A stretch of 64,000 nucleotides of DNA from the NCBI RefSeq assembly GCF_003293595.1, contig NZ_CP022162.1, positions 1,619,183-1,683,182 of the forward strand, in the 5' to 3' direction. The stretch comes from Microbacterium sp. PM5. GTDB taxonomy: Bacteria; Actinomycetota; Actinomycetes; Actinomycetales; Microbacteriaceae. Made by a program: the position numbers and the translations under genes. The notes beneath the pieces were generated by a model, which searched no databases, was not told where the DNA came from, and worked only from the letters and a program-made list of their open reading frames with translations. Positions 46,651 to 55,386 of this stretch are shown piece after piece (position 1 is the first letter of the stretch; every line of letters begins with the position of its first letter).

Positions 46651-47489
46651 GCGCGTCACTGCTGGAGGTCACCGACCTCGTCGTCGAGTATCCGGGCAAG
46701 GGGTTCCGGGCCGAGCCCTTCCGCGCACTGAAGGGCGTCTCACTCGACATCAAGCCGGGCGAGACGGTGGGCCTGGTCGGCGAGTCCGGCTCGGGAAAGA
46801 CGACACTCGGGCGCGCCGCACTGGGCCTGGCTCCCGTCACCGCCGGAACGATCCGCTTCGACGGCCAGGACATCTCGCACCTGAGCCGGCGCGAGCGCCG
46901 TGCGCTCAGCTCGCAGATCCAGGTGGTGTTCCAGGACCCGTACTCGTCGCTGAACCCGTCGATGACCGTCGAGCAGATCCTCACCGAGCCCCTCACCGTC
47001 GCCGGTGTCGGATCTGCCGAGGCGAAGACGCGCGTACGCGATCTGCTCGACCAGGTGGGCCTTCCCGCCGATGCGCGCAGTCGCCTTCCCCGCGAGTTCT
47101 CCGGCGGCCAGCGCCAGCGCGTCGCCATCGCCCGCGCCCTCGCGCTGAGCCCGCGGCTGATCGTGTGCGATGAGCCGGTCTCCGCACTGGACCTGTCCAC
47201 GCAGGCGCGCGTCCTGGATCTGTTCATCGAGATCCAGGAGCGGACGGGCGTCGCCTACCTGTTCGTGACGCACGACCTGGCCGTGGTCCGCCACGTCAGC
47301 CACCGGGTGGCCGTCATGTACCGCGGCGAGATCGTGGAGTCCGGCGACGGCGACCAGGTCACCTCGCGTCCGCAGCATCCGTACACGCAGCGTCTGTTCA
47401 TGGCCGCGCCCGTCCCCGATCCCGACAAGCAGGAGGAGCGCCGCGCCGCCCGCCGCGCGATCCTCACCGCGGAGGCTGCCGCACGATGA
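46647..47489 (+). CDS. ABC transporter ATPase (DppF-like)
   Basis: A 280-residue ATPase: Walker A GESGSGKTT with Lys51, the QDPYSSLNPSMTV Q-loop typical of OppF/DppF, signature FSGGQRQR, Walker B LIVCDEPVSALD, and the C-terminal HPYTQRLF motif of the oligopeptide family. It pairs with the ATPase half of the fusion as the second nucleotide-binding subunit. The start ATG overlaps the upstream stop, and the stop overlaps the sulfatase start, so uptake and desulfation are translationally linked. Confidence 0.93.
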   Translation: MSASLLEVTDLVVEYPGKGFRAEPFRALKGVSLDIKPGETVGLVGESGSGKTTLGRAALGLAPVTAGTIRFDGQDISHLSRRERRALSSQIQVVFQDPYSSLNPSMTVEQILTEPLTVAGVGSAEAKTRVRDLLDQVGLPADARSRLPREFSGGQRQRVAIARALALSPRLIVCDEPVSALDLSTQARVLDLFIEIQERTGVAYLFVTHDLAVVRHVSHRVAVMYRGEIVESGDGDQVTSRPQHPYTQRLFMAAPVPDPDKQEERRAARRAILTAEAAAR

Positions 47490-49000
47490 GTCGCCCGAAC
47501 ATCGTCTTCGTGATGTCGGACGACCACGCCGCCCATGCGATCTCGGCCTACGGCAGCACGGTCAACGCGACGCCGCACCTGGACCGACTGGCACAGGAGG
47601 GGGTGCGCATGGATGCCGTGTACTGCACGAACTCCATCTGCAGCCCGTCGCGGGCCACGATCCTGACCGGGACCTACAGCCACATCAACGGCGTCTCCTC
47701 GATCTGGACCGAGATGGACTACCGGGTGCCGACGTTCATCGATGTGCTCCACGGCGCCGGATACCGCACCGCGATGTTCGGCAAGTGGCATCTCGGCGAG
47801 CACGGCAACGCGCTGCCACGCGGGTTCGACGCATGGAAGATCTTCCCCGGCCAGGGCGACTACGTCGACCCGGAGATGATCGACGAGAACGGCAGCGGGC
47901 CGGTCCCCGGCTACGCGACGGACATCGTCACGGACCTCGCGATCGACTGGATCGACGAGGTCACCACGAGTGGTGATGAACCGTTCTGCATGATGGTCCA
48001 CCACAAGGCGCCGCACCGGCCGTGGGTTCCGGACGAGAAGCACCGCCACCTCTACGCGGACGGCACGATCCCCGAGCCCGACACGTTCTTCGACGACCAC
48101 GCGACGCGCAGCAAGGCCGTGCAGGGCGTGCGTATGACGATCGCCGACGACATGGGGGCGGACGACCTGAAGGAAGAGGTGCCGGCGCACCTTCGCGGCC
48201 CCGAGAACCGCGAAGCGCGCATGCGCTGGAAGTACCAGATCTACATGCGCGATTATCTGCAGTGCGTGCAGTCCATCGACGACAACGTGGGCAGGCTGCT
48301 CGACCACCTCGCCGAGCGCGGGCTCGCCGAGAACACGATGGTCGTCTACACGTCCGACCAGGGGTTCTTCCTCGGCGATCACGGCTGGTTCGACAAGCGC
48401 CTCATGTTCGACGAGTCGCTGCAGATGCCCATGCTCATCCGCTGGCCGGCCGAGATCCCGGCCGCGAGCCGCTGCGCGGGCATCGTCACCAACGTCGATT
48501 TCGCCGCGACCTTCCTGGACGTGTGCGGGATCGACGCGGCATCCGCTCTGCCCACCTCGCAGGGTCGCAGCTTCCGCCCGCTGCTGCGCGGCGAAGAGGT
48601 GGAGGACTGGCCGGAGGCCGCCTACTACCGCTATTGGGAGCACGACGACCCCATCCACGCCGCTCCCGCGCACTACGGCATCCGCACCGCGACGCACAAG
48701 CTCATCCACTACTACGGGGTCGGCATGGGCGTGCCCGGTGCCTCGGAGGCCGAGTTCGAGCCCGAATGGGAGCTGTACGACCTCGTCGCCGATCCGGCCG
48801 AGCTGCGCAACGTGGCCGACGATCCCGCGTACGCGGAGGTGCGCGCCCAGCTCGAGCAGACCCTTCGCGAGTACCAGGACCACTATCGCGACCTGCCCTA
48901 CACCGGCCCCGACACCCCCCGACCGGACTGGGGGCCGTACGACCACGAGCTGCTGGCGCGCGTCGAGCAGTACGTCACCCAGATCCGCGCATCCTCCTGA
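47486..49000 (+). CDS. sulfatase, Cys-type (type I)
   Basis: A 504-residue alkaline-phosphatase-superfamily sulfatase. Metal ligands in NIVFVMSDDHAA, then the sulfatase signature CSPSR at 52-56 with Cys52 to be converted to formylglycine, followed by ATILTGTYSH. FGKWHLGEHG and VVYTSDQGFFLGDHGWFDKR give further active-site residues. There is no signal peptide, so it acts on imported, partly degraded material. The Cys-type motif needs a formylglycine-generating enzyme, which is not in this window. It overlaps the transporter ATPase gene by 4 bases. It could remove sulfate from a plant or algal glycan; a phosphodiester target cannot be excluded. Confidence 0.9.
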   Translation: MSRPNIVFVMSDDHAAHAISAYGSTVNATPHLDRLAQEGVRMDAVYCTNSICSPSRATILTGTYSHINGVSSIWTEMDYRVPTFIDVLHGAGYRTAMFGKWHLGEHGNALPRGFDAWKIFPGQGDYVDPEMIDENGSGPVPGYATDIVTDLAIDWIDEVTTSGDEPFCMMVHHKAPHRPWVPDEKHRHLYADGTIPEPDTFFDDHATRSKAVQGVRMTIADDMGADDLKEEVPAHLRGPENREARMRWKYQIYMRDYLQCVQSIDDNVGRLLDHLAERGLAENTMVVYTSDQGFFLGDHGWFDKRLMFDESLQMPMLIRWPAEIPAASRCAGIVTNVDFAATFLDVCGIDAASALPTSQGRSFRPLLRGEEVEDWPEAAYYRYWEHDDPIHAAPAHYGIRTATHKLIHYYGVGMGVPGASEAEFEPEWELYDLVADPAELRNVADDPAYAEVRAQLEQTLREYQDHYRDLPYTGPDTPRPDWGPYDHELLARVEQYVTQIRASS

Positions 49001-49035
49001 TGACCGCGACCACCCCCACCCCCGGAAGGACCTCC

Positions 49036-51450
49036 ATGACCGCCGCCGCCGACCACCTGCGCCCCCTGCTCGAGAAGCTGACGCTCGAGCAGAAGGCCGC
49101 TCTCGTCCAGGGCGCCGACTTCTGGACGACGGTGCCGCTGCCGGAGATCGGTCTGCGCGCGATGACGCTCTCGGATGGGCCCGCCGGCGTGCGCGGTCCC
49201 CGCTGGGATGAGCGCGAGCCGTCGCTGAACCTCCCGTCCGGCTCGGCGCTGGCCGCCTCGTGGGATGCCGGACTGGCGTACCGTTACGGCGCCGCGGCGG
49301 CCGCCGAAGCACGGGCCAAGAACGTCGACGTCGTGCTCGGTCCGACCATCAACCTGCACCGCAGCCCCCTCGGCGGACGCCACTTCGAGTGCTTCAGCGA
49401 AGATCCCCAGCTGTCGGGCGAGCTGGCTGCGGCGTACGTCGCGGGCATGCAGGAGCGCGGCGTCGCGGCGTGCCCCAAGCACTACGTCGCGAACGATTCC
49501 GAGACCGACCGCTTCACGGTGGATGTCCGCGTCGACGACCGCGCGCTGCGCGAGCTGTATCTCGCGCCGTTCGAGCGGGCCGTCACCGACGCGCACGCGT
49601 GGACCATCATGAGCTCGTACAACTCCGTCGACGGCGTGACCATGACCGAGAACGACCTGCTCGAGACGCCCCTGAACACCGACTGGGGCTTCGACGGCGT
49701 CGTGATCAGCGACTGGACCGCCGTGCGTTCGCTCGACGCGGTCGCCGCCGCGCAGGACCTCGCCATGCCCGGCCCGGCTCCCGCCTGGGCCGAACTCACC
49801 GAGGCCGTCCGCGACGGGCGTGTCCAGGAGGCCGACCTCGACCGCAAGGTGCTGCGTCTGCTGCTGCTGGCCGAGCGCGTCGGCGCCCTGGGCGACAGCG
49901 CTCCGGCGGCGACCGATGAGATCGACGGCCCGGCCTTCGCACGCGAGGCGGCCGTGGCGGGGACCGTGCTGCTGCGCAACGACGGCACCCTGCCGCTGAA
50001 CCCGGCGTCCCTCCGGTCGGTGGCCGTCATCGGCCAGAATGCCCGTGATGCCCGCACACAGGGAGGCGGCAGCGCGACCGTCGTCCCCGCGCACGTCGTC
50101 TCGCCGCTGGACGGGCTGCGCGCCGCCCTGCCCGGCGTGGAGGTCTCCTACGAGCTCGGCGCGCTCGTGCAGGAAGGCGTCGCCGAGATTCCTCTCGCCC
50201 AGCTGCAGAACCCCGTCACCGGAGAGCCGGGACTGCGGGTGCGCTTCTTGGATGCCGAGGGCACCGAGCTCTTCGCCGAAGATCGCCGGTCGACGGCGCT
50301 CGTCTGGTTCGGCGGGGACGCCCCCATCGAGGCGAGCCGCACCGTCATCTTCGAGACGCGGTTCACGCCCGACGAATCCGGCACGATCGAGCTGGGCTTC
50401 GCCGGTGCCAACCACGGGCGCCTCTACGTCGACGACGAGCTGGTGCTCGACGACAGCCCCGTCATCGAGGGCACCGACCTCGGCGCCGCGTTCCTGAACC
50501 CGCCGTCGCTGACGACCGCTGTCGCCGTGGAGGCGAGCGTGGCGCGCACGGTCCGCGTCGAGTTCTCGCGCGAAGCGGCGGGCGCCCTCGCCGGTGCGCT
50601 CAGCGCCACGGTCGGCATCGCCCCCGAGCGCACGCCCGATGCCGAGTTGATCGCCCGGGCGGCGCATGCCGCGGCATCCGCCGATGTCGCCGTCGTGGTC
50701 GTCGGGACGAACTCTCGCGTCGAGTCCGAGGGCTACGACCGCACGAGCCTGGACCTCCCCGGCGCGCAGGACGAGCTCGTGCGGGCCGTCGCGGCGACCG
50801 GCACCCCGACCGTCGTCGTGGTCAACGCGGGCTCGCCCGTCGTCCTGCCCTGGGCCGACGAGGTCGCCGCCGTCGTGCAGGGCTACTTCGGCGGCCAGGA
50901 GTTCGGCCACGCGATCGCCGACATCCTCACGGGCGCCCAGGAGCCCGGGGGGCGCCTGCCCACCACCTGGCCGGCCGCACTGGCCGACGTCCCCGTCACG
51001 GATGTGACCCCGCAGGACGGAGTGCTGCGCTACACCGAGGGCATCCACATCGGCTACCGCGCGTGGTTGAAGGACGACGCGACTCCCGCCTTCCCGTTCG
51101 GCCACGGACTCGGCTACACGACGTGGTCGTGGGACGATGCGCGCCGCGAGGGCGGCGAGGTCGCGGTGACGGTCACCAACACCGGCGCGCGCTCCGGCAA
51201 GCAGGTGGTGCAGGTGTACGCCGAACGGCCGGGCTCGGCGATCGAGCGCCCCGAGCGCTGGCTCGTCGGATTCGCGACCGTCCGCGTAGACGCCGGCGCA
51301 TCCGCGACCGTCTCGATCGGCCTTCCCGAGCGACGCCTGGCCCACTGGAGCGGTGAGCACTGGAGCGTCGAGGCCGGCACGTATGCGCTGCGCATCGGCT
51401 CCTCCGTCGCAGAGCTGCCGCTCTCGCTCGCCTGGGAGGTGTCGGAGTGA
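49036..51450 (+). CDS. glycoside hydrolase family 3 with PA14-like insert
   Basis: An 804-residue cytoplasmic GH3 enzyme. The (beta/alpha)8 domain is at about 10-300: LSDGPAGVRG, GPTINLHRSPLGGRHFECFSEDP, KHYVANDSE, and nucleophile Asp226 in VVISDWTAV. The alpha/beta sandwich is interrupted by a PA14-like domain at about 395-510 (FETRFTPDESGTIELGFAG, GRLYVDDELVLDD) and resumes with SRVESEGYDRTSLDLPGAQ. A fibronectin-III-like C-domain ends the chain. ATG 49036 is used because GAAGGA sits 5-10 bases upstream; ATG 49000 overlaps the sulfatase stop and is possible. PA14 inserts usually restrict substrates to oligosaccharides. Glucose-, xylose- or arabinose-specific action cannot be told. Confidence 0.92.
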   Translation: MTAAADHLRPLLEKLTLEQKAALVQGADFWTTVPLPEIGLRAMTLSDGPAGVRGPRWDEREPSLNLPSGSALAASWDAGLAYRYGAAAAAEARAKNVDVVLGPTINLHRSPLGGRHFECFSEDPQLSGELAAAYVAGMQERGVAACPKHYVANDSETDRFTVDVRVDDRALRELYLAPFERAVTDAHAWTIMSSYNSVDGVTMTENDLLETPLNTDWGFDGVVISDWTAVRSLDAVAAAQDLAMPGPAPAWAELTEAVRDGRVQEADLDRKVLRLLLLAERVGALGDSAPAATDEIDGPAFAREAAVAGTVLLRNDGTLPLNPASLRSVAVIGQNARDARTQGGGSATVVPAHVVSPLDGLRAALPGVEVSYELGALVQEGVAEIPLAQLQNPVTGEPGLRVRFLDAEGTELFAEDRRSTALVWFGGDAPIEASRTVIFETRFTPDESGTIELGFAGANHGRLYVDDELVLDDSPVIEGTDLGAAFLNPPSLTTAVAVEASVARTVRVEFSREAAGALAGALSATVGIAPERTPDAELIARAAHAAASADVAVVVVGTNSRVESEGYDRTSLDLPGAQDELVRAVAATGTPTVVVVNAGSPVVLPWADEVAAVVQGYFGGQEFGHAIADILTGAQEPGGRLPTTWPAALADVPVTDVTPQDGVLRYTEGIHIGYRAWLKDDATPAFPFGHGLGYTTWSWDDARREGGEVAVTVTNTGARSGKQVVQVYAERPGSAIERPERWLVGFATVRVDAGASATVSIGLPERRLAHWSGEHWSVEAGTYALRIGSSVAELPLSLAWEVSE

Positions 51451-52595
51451 TGACGACGATGTCGCCGGTGAACGCGATCCACCTGCAGGGCGCGGCCGAC
51501 GCGCGCCTGGCCGCGGTGGTCGACCGTCTCGACGGATTCCTGCGCGAAGACGACGACCTCTCCTTCCAGGTCGCGGCCTTCCACCGCGGCGTGCCGGTGC
51601 TCGACGCGTGGGGCGGCCCGCACCTGACGGGCACGTCCGTGCTGATCCCGTTCTCGGTCACCAAGAACACGATCGGACTGTCGGTGGGCCTGCTCCTGGA
51701 ACGCGGTCTCATCGATCTCGATGAGCGCGTCGCGCACTACTGGCCCGAATTCGCCGCGAAGGGGAAGGATGCCGTCACGGTGCGCCAGCTGCTCTCGCAC
51801 CAGGCGGGGCTTCCGCAGGCGACCACAGCGCTGACGTGGGACGAGCTCTGGGACCACCACGCGGCGGCCGCGCGCCTCGCCGACACCCGGCCGTACTGGT
51901 ACCCGGGCAGCGCGTTCGGCTACCACGCGATCACGATCGGCAGCCTGGGCGACGAGCTGGTGTACCGCGTGACGGGGCGAACCCTGCACGAGTTCTACGA
52001 GGATGAGATCCGCGCCCCGCACGACGTCGACTTCTACCTCGGTCTGCCGGAGGACCAGGAGCACCGGTTCGCGCCGCTGCGCCCGATGATCCGTCCCGTA
52101 TCGGCGACGGGCACTCCGCAGTTCTCGGCGCTGGGCCCGGTGGTCTTCGGCGCCCTCAGCCGCGACATCGACCACACCAACTCGCCCCGCAACTACCGGT
52201 ACGGCCATGCCGCCACCGCGGGCACGGGCACCGCGCGGGGGCTCGCACGCCTCTTCGCCGCCGCGGTCACGGGCGTCGACGGTCGCGCCCCGTTCCTGTC
52301 GGCCGACACCGTCGAGCAGATCGGCCAGCAGCAGATCCGTGGCTACGACGAGGTGCTCCACCAGCACGACCGGGCCCACGCGATCGTCTTCCAGAAGCCG
52401 TCGCAGCAACTCTCCTTCGGCGGTCCCCGCGCGTTCGGTCACGACGGCGCGGCCGGTGCGCTCGCCTGCGCCGACCCCGACACCGGGATCACTTTCGCCT
52501 GGACGATCGTCCGCGGACCGTGGCCCGGCGGGGCCGACCCGCGCGCCGTCGCCCTGGCGCGCGAGCTCGGCGTGCTTCTGGAAGCGACAGCATGA
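51450..52595 (+). CDS. serine hydrolase, beta-lactamase/class C fold
   Basis: A 381-residue serine hydrolase of the EstB/LACTB type. SxxK motif SVTK with Ser69 and Lys72, the Tyr motif in the YHAITIGSLGDELVYR segment, and a late FGHDGAAG that replaces the KTG box. There is no signal peptide, so this is an intracellular esterase rather than a beta-lactamase. ATG 51450 overlaps the GH3 stop by one base (TGATG); a GTG one codon earlier is in frame. In this operon it may remove acetyl or other acyl groups from imported oligosaccharides. That role is inferred from context only. Confidence 0.88.
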   Translation: MTTMSPVNAIHLQGAADARLAAVVDRLDGFLREDDDLSFQVAAFHRGVPVLDAWGGPHLTGTSVLIPFSVTKNTIGLSVGLLLERGLIDLDERVAHYWPEFAAKGKDAVTVRQLLSHQAGLPQATTALTWDELWDHHAAAARLADTRPYWYPGSAFGYHAITIGSLGDELVYRVTGRTLHEFYEDEIRAPHDVDFYLGLPEDQEHRFAPLRPMIRPVSATGTPQFSALGPVVFGALSRDIDHTNSPRNYRYGHAATAGTGTARGLARLFAAAVTGVDGRAPFLSADTVEQIGQQQIRGYDEVLHQHDRAHAIVFQKPSQQLSFGGPRAFGHDGAAGALACADPDTGITFAWTIVRGPWPGGADPRAVALARELGVLLEATA

Positions 52596-55372
52596 CCGCG
52601 GTCATCACGAGCCTGCGCGCGGAGCTGCGCCACGACAGCGCCGTGGTCGCCACGGCGACCCCTCGCCTGAGCTGGGTGGTCGGCGGCGACATCACCGGCT
52701 GGCACCAGGCGAGCGCGGAGCTCAGCGACGGGGAGATCACGCTCACCCTGGACGACGGCGAGAGTGCCCTCGCTCCCTGGCCGTTTCGCCCTCTGGCACC
52801 CGGTGAGAGCCGATCGGTGCGGGTGCGAGCGCACAGCACCGATGGACGATCGACGAGGTGGAGCGATGCGCTCGTCGTCGAGGCGGGCTTCCTCGCCGAC
52901 GACGAGTGGGTCGCCCTCCCGGTCGGCCTGGCCGACCCGTCGCGCGCAGCGCAGCCCGCCGCGGTGCGCACCCGTTTCATGATCGAGCGCGAAGTCACGC
53001 GCGCCGTCCTCTTCTGGACCGCGCTGGGCGTGGCCGAACCGACCGTCAACGGCGCCCCGGTGAGCGACGATGTGCTCTCGCCCGGATGGACCGCCTACCG
53101 CGACCGGCTCGTGCACGAGAGCGTCGACGTCACCGCCCTCCTGCGTGACGGCGAGAACGAGCTCGCGGCGACGATCGCGGGCGCCTGGTACACGGAGAAG
53201 TACGGCTTCTTCACCTTCACCGACCGCGTCTACGGTGATCAGCCCTCGTGGCTGGCCCAGCTGCGCGTGACGTACGCAGACGGCACGAGCGCGACCCTCG
53301 CGGCCACCGGCCCCGGCTGGGAGGCGACGGGCGACGGGCCCGTCGTCGACAGCGGCATCTACGCGGGCGAACACCAAGACCTGCGCCGGAGCCTCGACGA
53401 CGCGGTGTGGACGTCGGCGCGCGTCGGCGCGGCGGCGCGGCCCGGCTACGAGAACGTCCCCGTCCCCGAGGCGCGGATCGCTCCGCCCGTACGCCGCATC
53501 GAGACGCTGCCGGTCGCGGAGGTTCTCGCCTCGCCCTCCGGCGCCACGATCCTCGACTTCGGCCAGAATCTGGTCGGGCGCCTGCGCATCCGCGCGCGAG
53601 GAGCGGCCGGCACCCGCATCGTCATCCGTCATGCCGAAGTGCTCGATGCGGGTGAGCTGGCTCTTCGCCCCCTGCGCAACGCCGCGGCGACGGCGACGTT
53701 CGATCTCTCGGGCGGCGACGACGTGCTGGAGTCGCGTTTCAGCTTCTACGGCTTCCGCTACGCGCAGATCACCGGACTCGACGTCGACCCCGCGGACATC
53801 GAGGCCGTGGTGCTGCACTCCGACCTCGCCCGGACCGGATGGTTCTCGGCATCCGACCCGCTCGTGGAGAAGCTGCACGAGAACGTGCGCTGGGGCATGC
53901 GCGGCAACTTCCTGTCGATTCCCACCGACTGTCCGCAGCGCGACGAGCGCCTGGGCTGGACGGGCGACATCCAGGTGTTCGCGCCGACCGCGACGTTCCT
54001 CTACGACTGCGACGGTTTCCTGACCTCGTGGCTGCGCGACCTGGCGCACGAGCAGAACCGCGACGGCGGGATCGTTCCGGTCGTCGTCCCCGCAGCGCTG
54101 CCGTCGTTCGCGGGCGGCGGACCGGTCGCCGCGTGGGGTGACGCCGCAACGGTCGTGCCGAGCGTGCTGTGGGAGCGCTTCGGCGACCGTGACGTGCTCG
54201 CCGCGCAGTATCCGAGCATGCGTGCGTGGGTAGAGGCGGTGCGCCGCGATGCGGGCGACTCAGGCCTGTGGGCCGGCCGTATGCAGCTCGGCGACTGGCT
54301 CGACCCCGCCGCCCCGCCGGACAAGCCCGGCAAGGCGAAGGTCGACGCCGACATCGTCGCCAGCGCCTACTTCGCCCGGTCGCTGCGCCAGGTCGCTGAT
54401 GCCGCAGCGCTGCTCGGACACGACGAGGATGCCGAGACCTACGGAACCCTCGCCGAGGCCGCGCGCCGCGCGTTCACCGCGGAGTACGTCACCCCGGCAG
54501 GACGCATGATGAGCGATGCTCCGACCGCCTACGCCCTCGCGCTGCAGTTCGACCTCGTCGTCGACGCCGACACCCGCGCCGCCCTCGGTCGCCGCCTGGC
54601 GGCACTGGTCCGCGAGGGCGGATACCGCATCGGCACCGGCTTCGTCGGCACACCGCTGGTCGCCGACGCACTGACCGCCACCGGTCACGTGGATGCCGCC
54701 GAGCGCCTGCTGCTGCAGACGCAGTGCCCGTCGTGGCTGTATCCGATCACGCAGGGCGCGACGACGGTGTGGGAGCGGTGGGACTCGCTGCTGCCGGACG
54801 GGTCGGTCAATCCCGGCGAGATGACCTCGTTCAACCACTACGCGCTCGGCGCGGTCGCCGACTGGCTGCACCGCTCGGTCGCAGGGCTCGCGCCGGCCGC
54901 GCCCGGCTATCGACGCCTGCGCATCGCGCCGCGCCCCCTCTCGGCGCTCACGCGCGCGTCGGCGCGGCACCTGACCCCCTACGGCGAGGCTGCCGTCTCC
55001 TGGCGCCGCGACGGCGACAGCATCGTCGTGACCGCGACCGTACCGGCGAACACCACTGCCGACGTGGATCTGCCCGGCATCGCCGCGACCGTCGGGCCCG
55101 GTTCGCACGAGTGGCGCGTCGCTGCGGCGGCCGGTGCGCAGCGACCCGAACTGCCCGGACTCGACGCCGATCTCGCCGCCGTCATCGACGATCCGCGCGC
55201 CTACCGCGCGCTGCTCGACACGCTGGCCGACGTCGCGCCCGAGCGCGTCGACGCTGTCCGCGAGGAGACGACGTGGGCGGCGGGTCGTCCGCTCGTGTCC
55301 GCCCTGATGTTCACGCCGCCGCCGGTGCTCGCCGCCGTCGACCACGCGATCCGTGCGGCGACGACCGCCTGA
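52592..55372 (+). CDS. alpha-L-rhamnosidase, GH78
   Basis: A 926-residue GH78 enzyme hydrolysing terminal alpha-L-rhamnose. In order: N-terminal Ig-like domain (TPRLSWVVGG), Bac_rhamnosid_N (about 110-290; RFMIEREVTRAVLFWTALG, GWTAYRDRL, AGAWYTEKYGF), a concanavalin-like domain (DFGQNLVGRLRIRARG), the catalytic (alpha/alpha)6 barrel from about 430 with DCPQRDERLGWTGD at 446-459 holding acidic active-site residues, and a C-terminal beta domain. There is no signal peptide. ATG 52592 overlaps the upstream stop (ATGA). It points to rhamnose in the target glycan, as in rhamnogalacturonans, ulvan or plant glycosides. Confidence 0.94.
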   Translation: MTAVITSLRAELRHDSAVVATATPRLSWVVGGDITGWHQASAELSDGEITLTLDDGESALAPWPFRPLAPGESRSVRVRAHSTDGRSTRWSDALVVEAGFLADDEWVALPVGLADPSRAAQPAAVRTRFMIEREVTRAVLFWTALGVAEPTVNGAPVSDDVLSPGWTAYRDRLVHESVDVTALLRDGENELAATIAGAWYTEKYGFFTFTDRVYGDQPSWLAQLRVTYADGTSATLAATGPGWEATGDGPVVDSGIYAGEHQDLRRSLDDAVWTSARVGAAARPGYENVPVPEARIAPPVRRIETLPVAEVLASPSGATILDFGQNLVGRLRIRARGAAGTRIVIRHAEVLDAGELALRPLRNAAATATFDLSGGDDVLESRFSFYGFRYAQITGLDVDPADIEAVVLHSDLARTGWFSASDPLVEKLHENVRWGMRGNFLSIPTDCPQRDERLGWTGDIQVFAPTATFLYDCDGFLTSWLRDLAHEQNRDGGIVPVVVPAALPSFAGGGPVAAWGDAATVVPSVLWERFGDRDVLAAQYPSMRAWVEAVRRDAGDSGLWAGRMQLGDWLDPAAPPDKPGKAKVDADIVASAYFARSLRQVADAAALLGHDEDAETYGTLAEAARRAFTAEYVTPAGRMMSDAPTAYALALQFDLVVDADTRAALGRRLAALVREGGYRIGTGFVGTPLVADALTATGHVDAAERLLLQTQCPSWLYPITQGATTVWERWDSLLPDGSVNPGEMTSFNHYALGAVADWLHRSVAGLAPAAPGYRRLRIAPRPLSALTRASARHLTPYGEAAVSWRRDGDSIVVTATVPANTTADVDLPGIAATVGPGSHEWRVAAAAGAQRPELPGLDADLAAVIDDPRAYRALLDTLADVAPERVDAVREETTWAAGRPLVSALMFTPPPVLAAVDHAIRAATTA

Positions 55373-55386
55373 TACCGAGGAGTTCT

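Noticed and set aside
48898..51360. 820-residue minus-strand frame opposite GH3
   Set aside because: Antisense shadow rich in Arg, Gly and Asp; GH3 on the plus strand has its catalytic Asp and PA14 insert.
51450..52595. Beta-lactamase resistance gene
   Set aside because: The SxxK fold is there, but there is no signal peptide and no KTG box, and the gene is embedded in a glycosidase operon.
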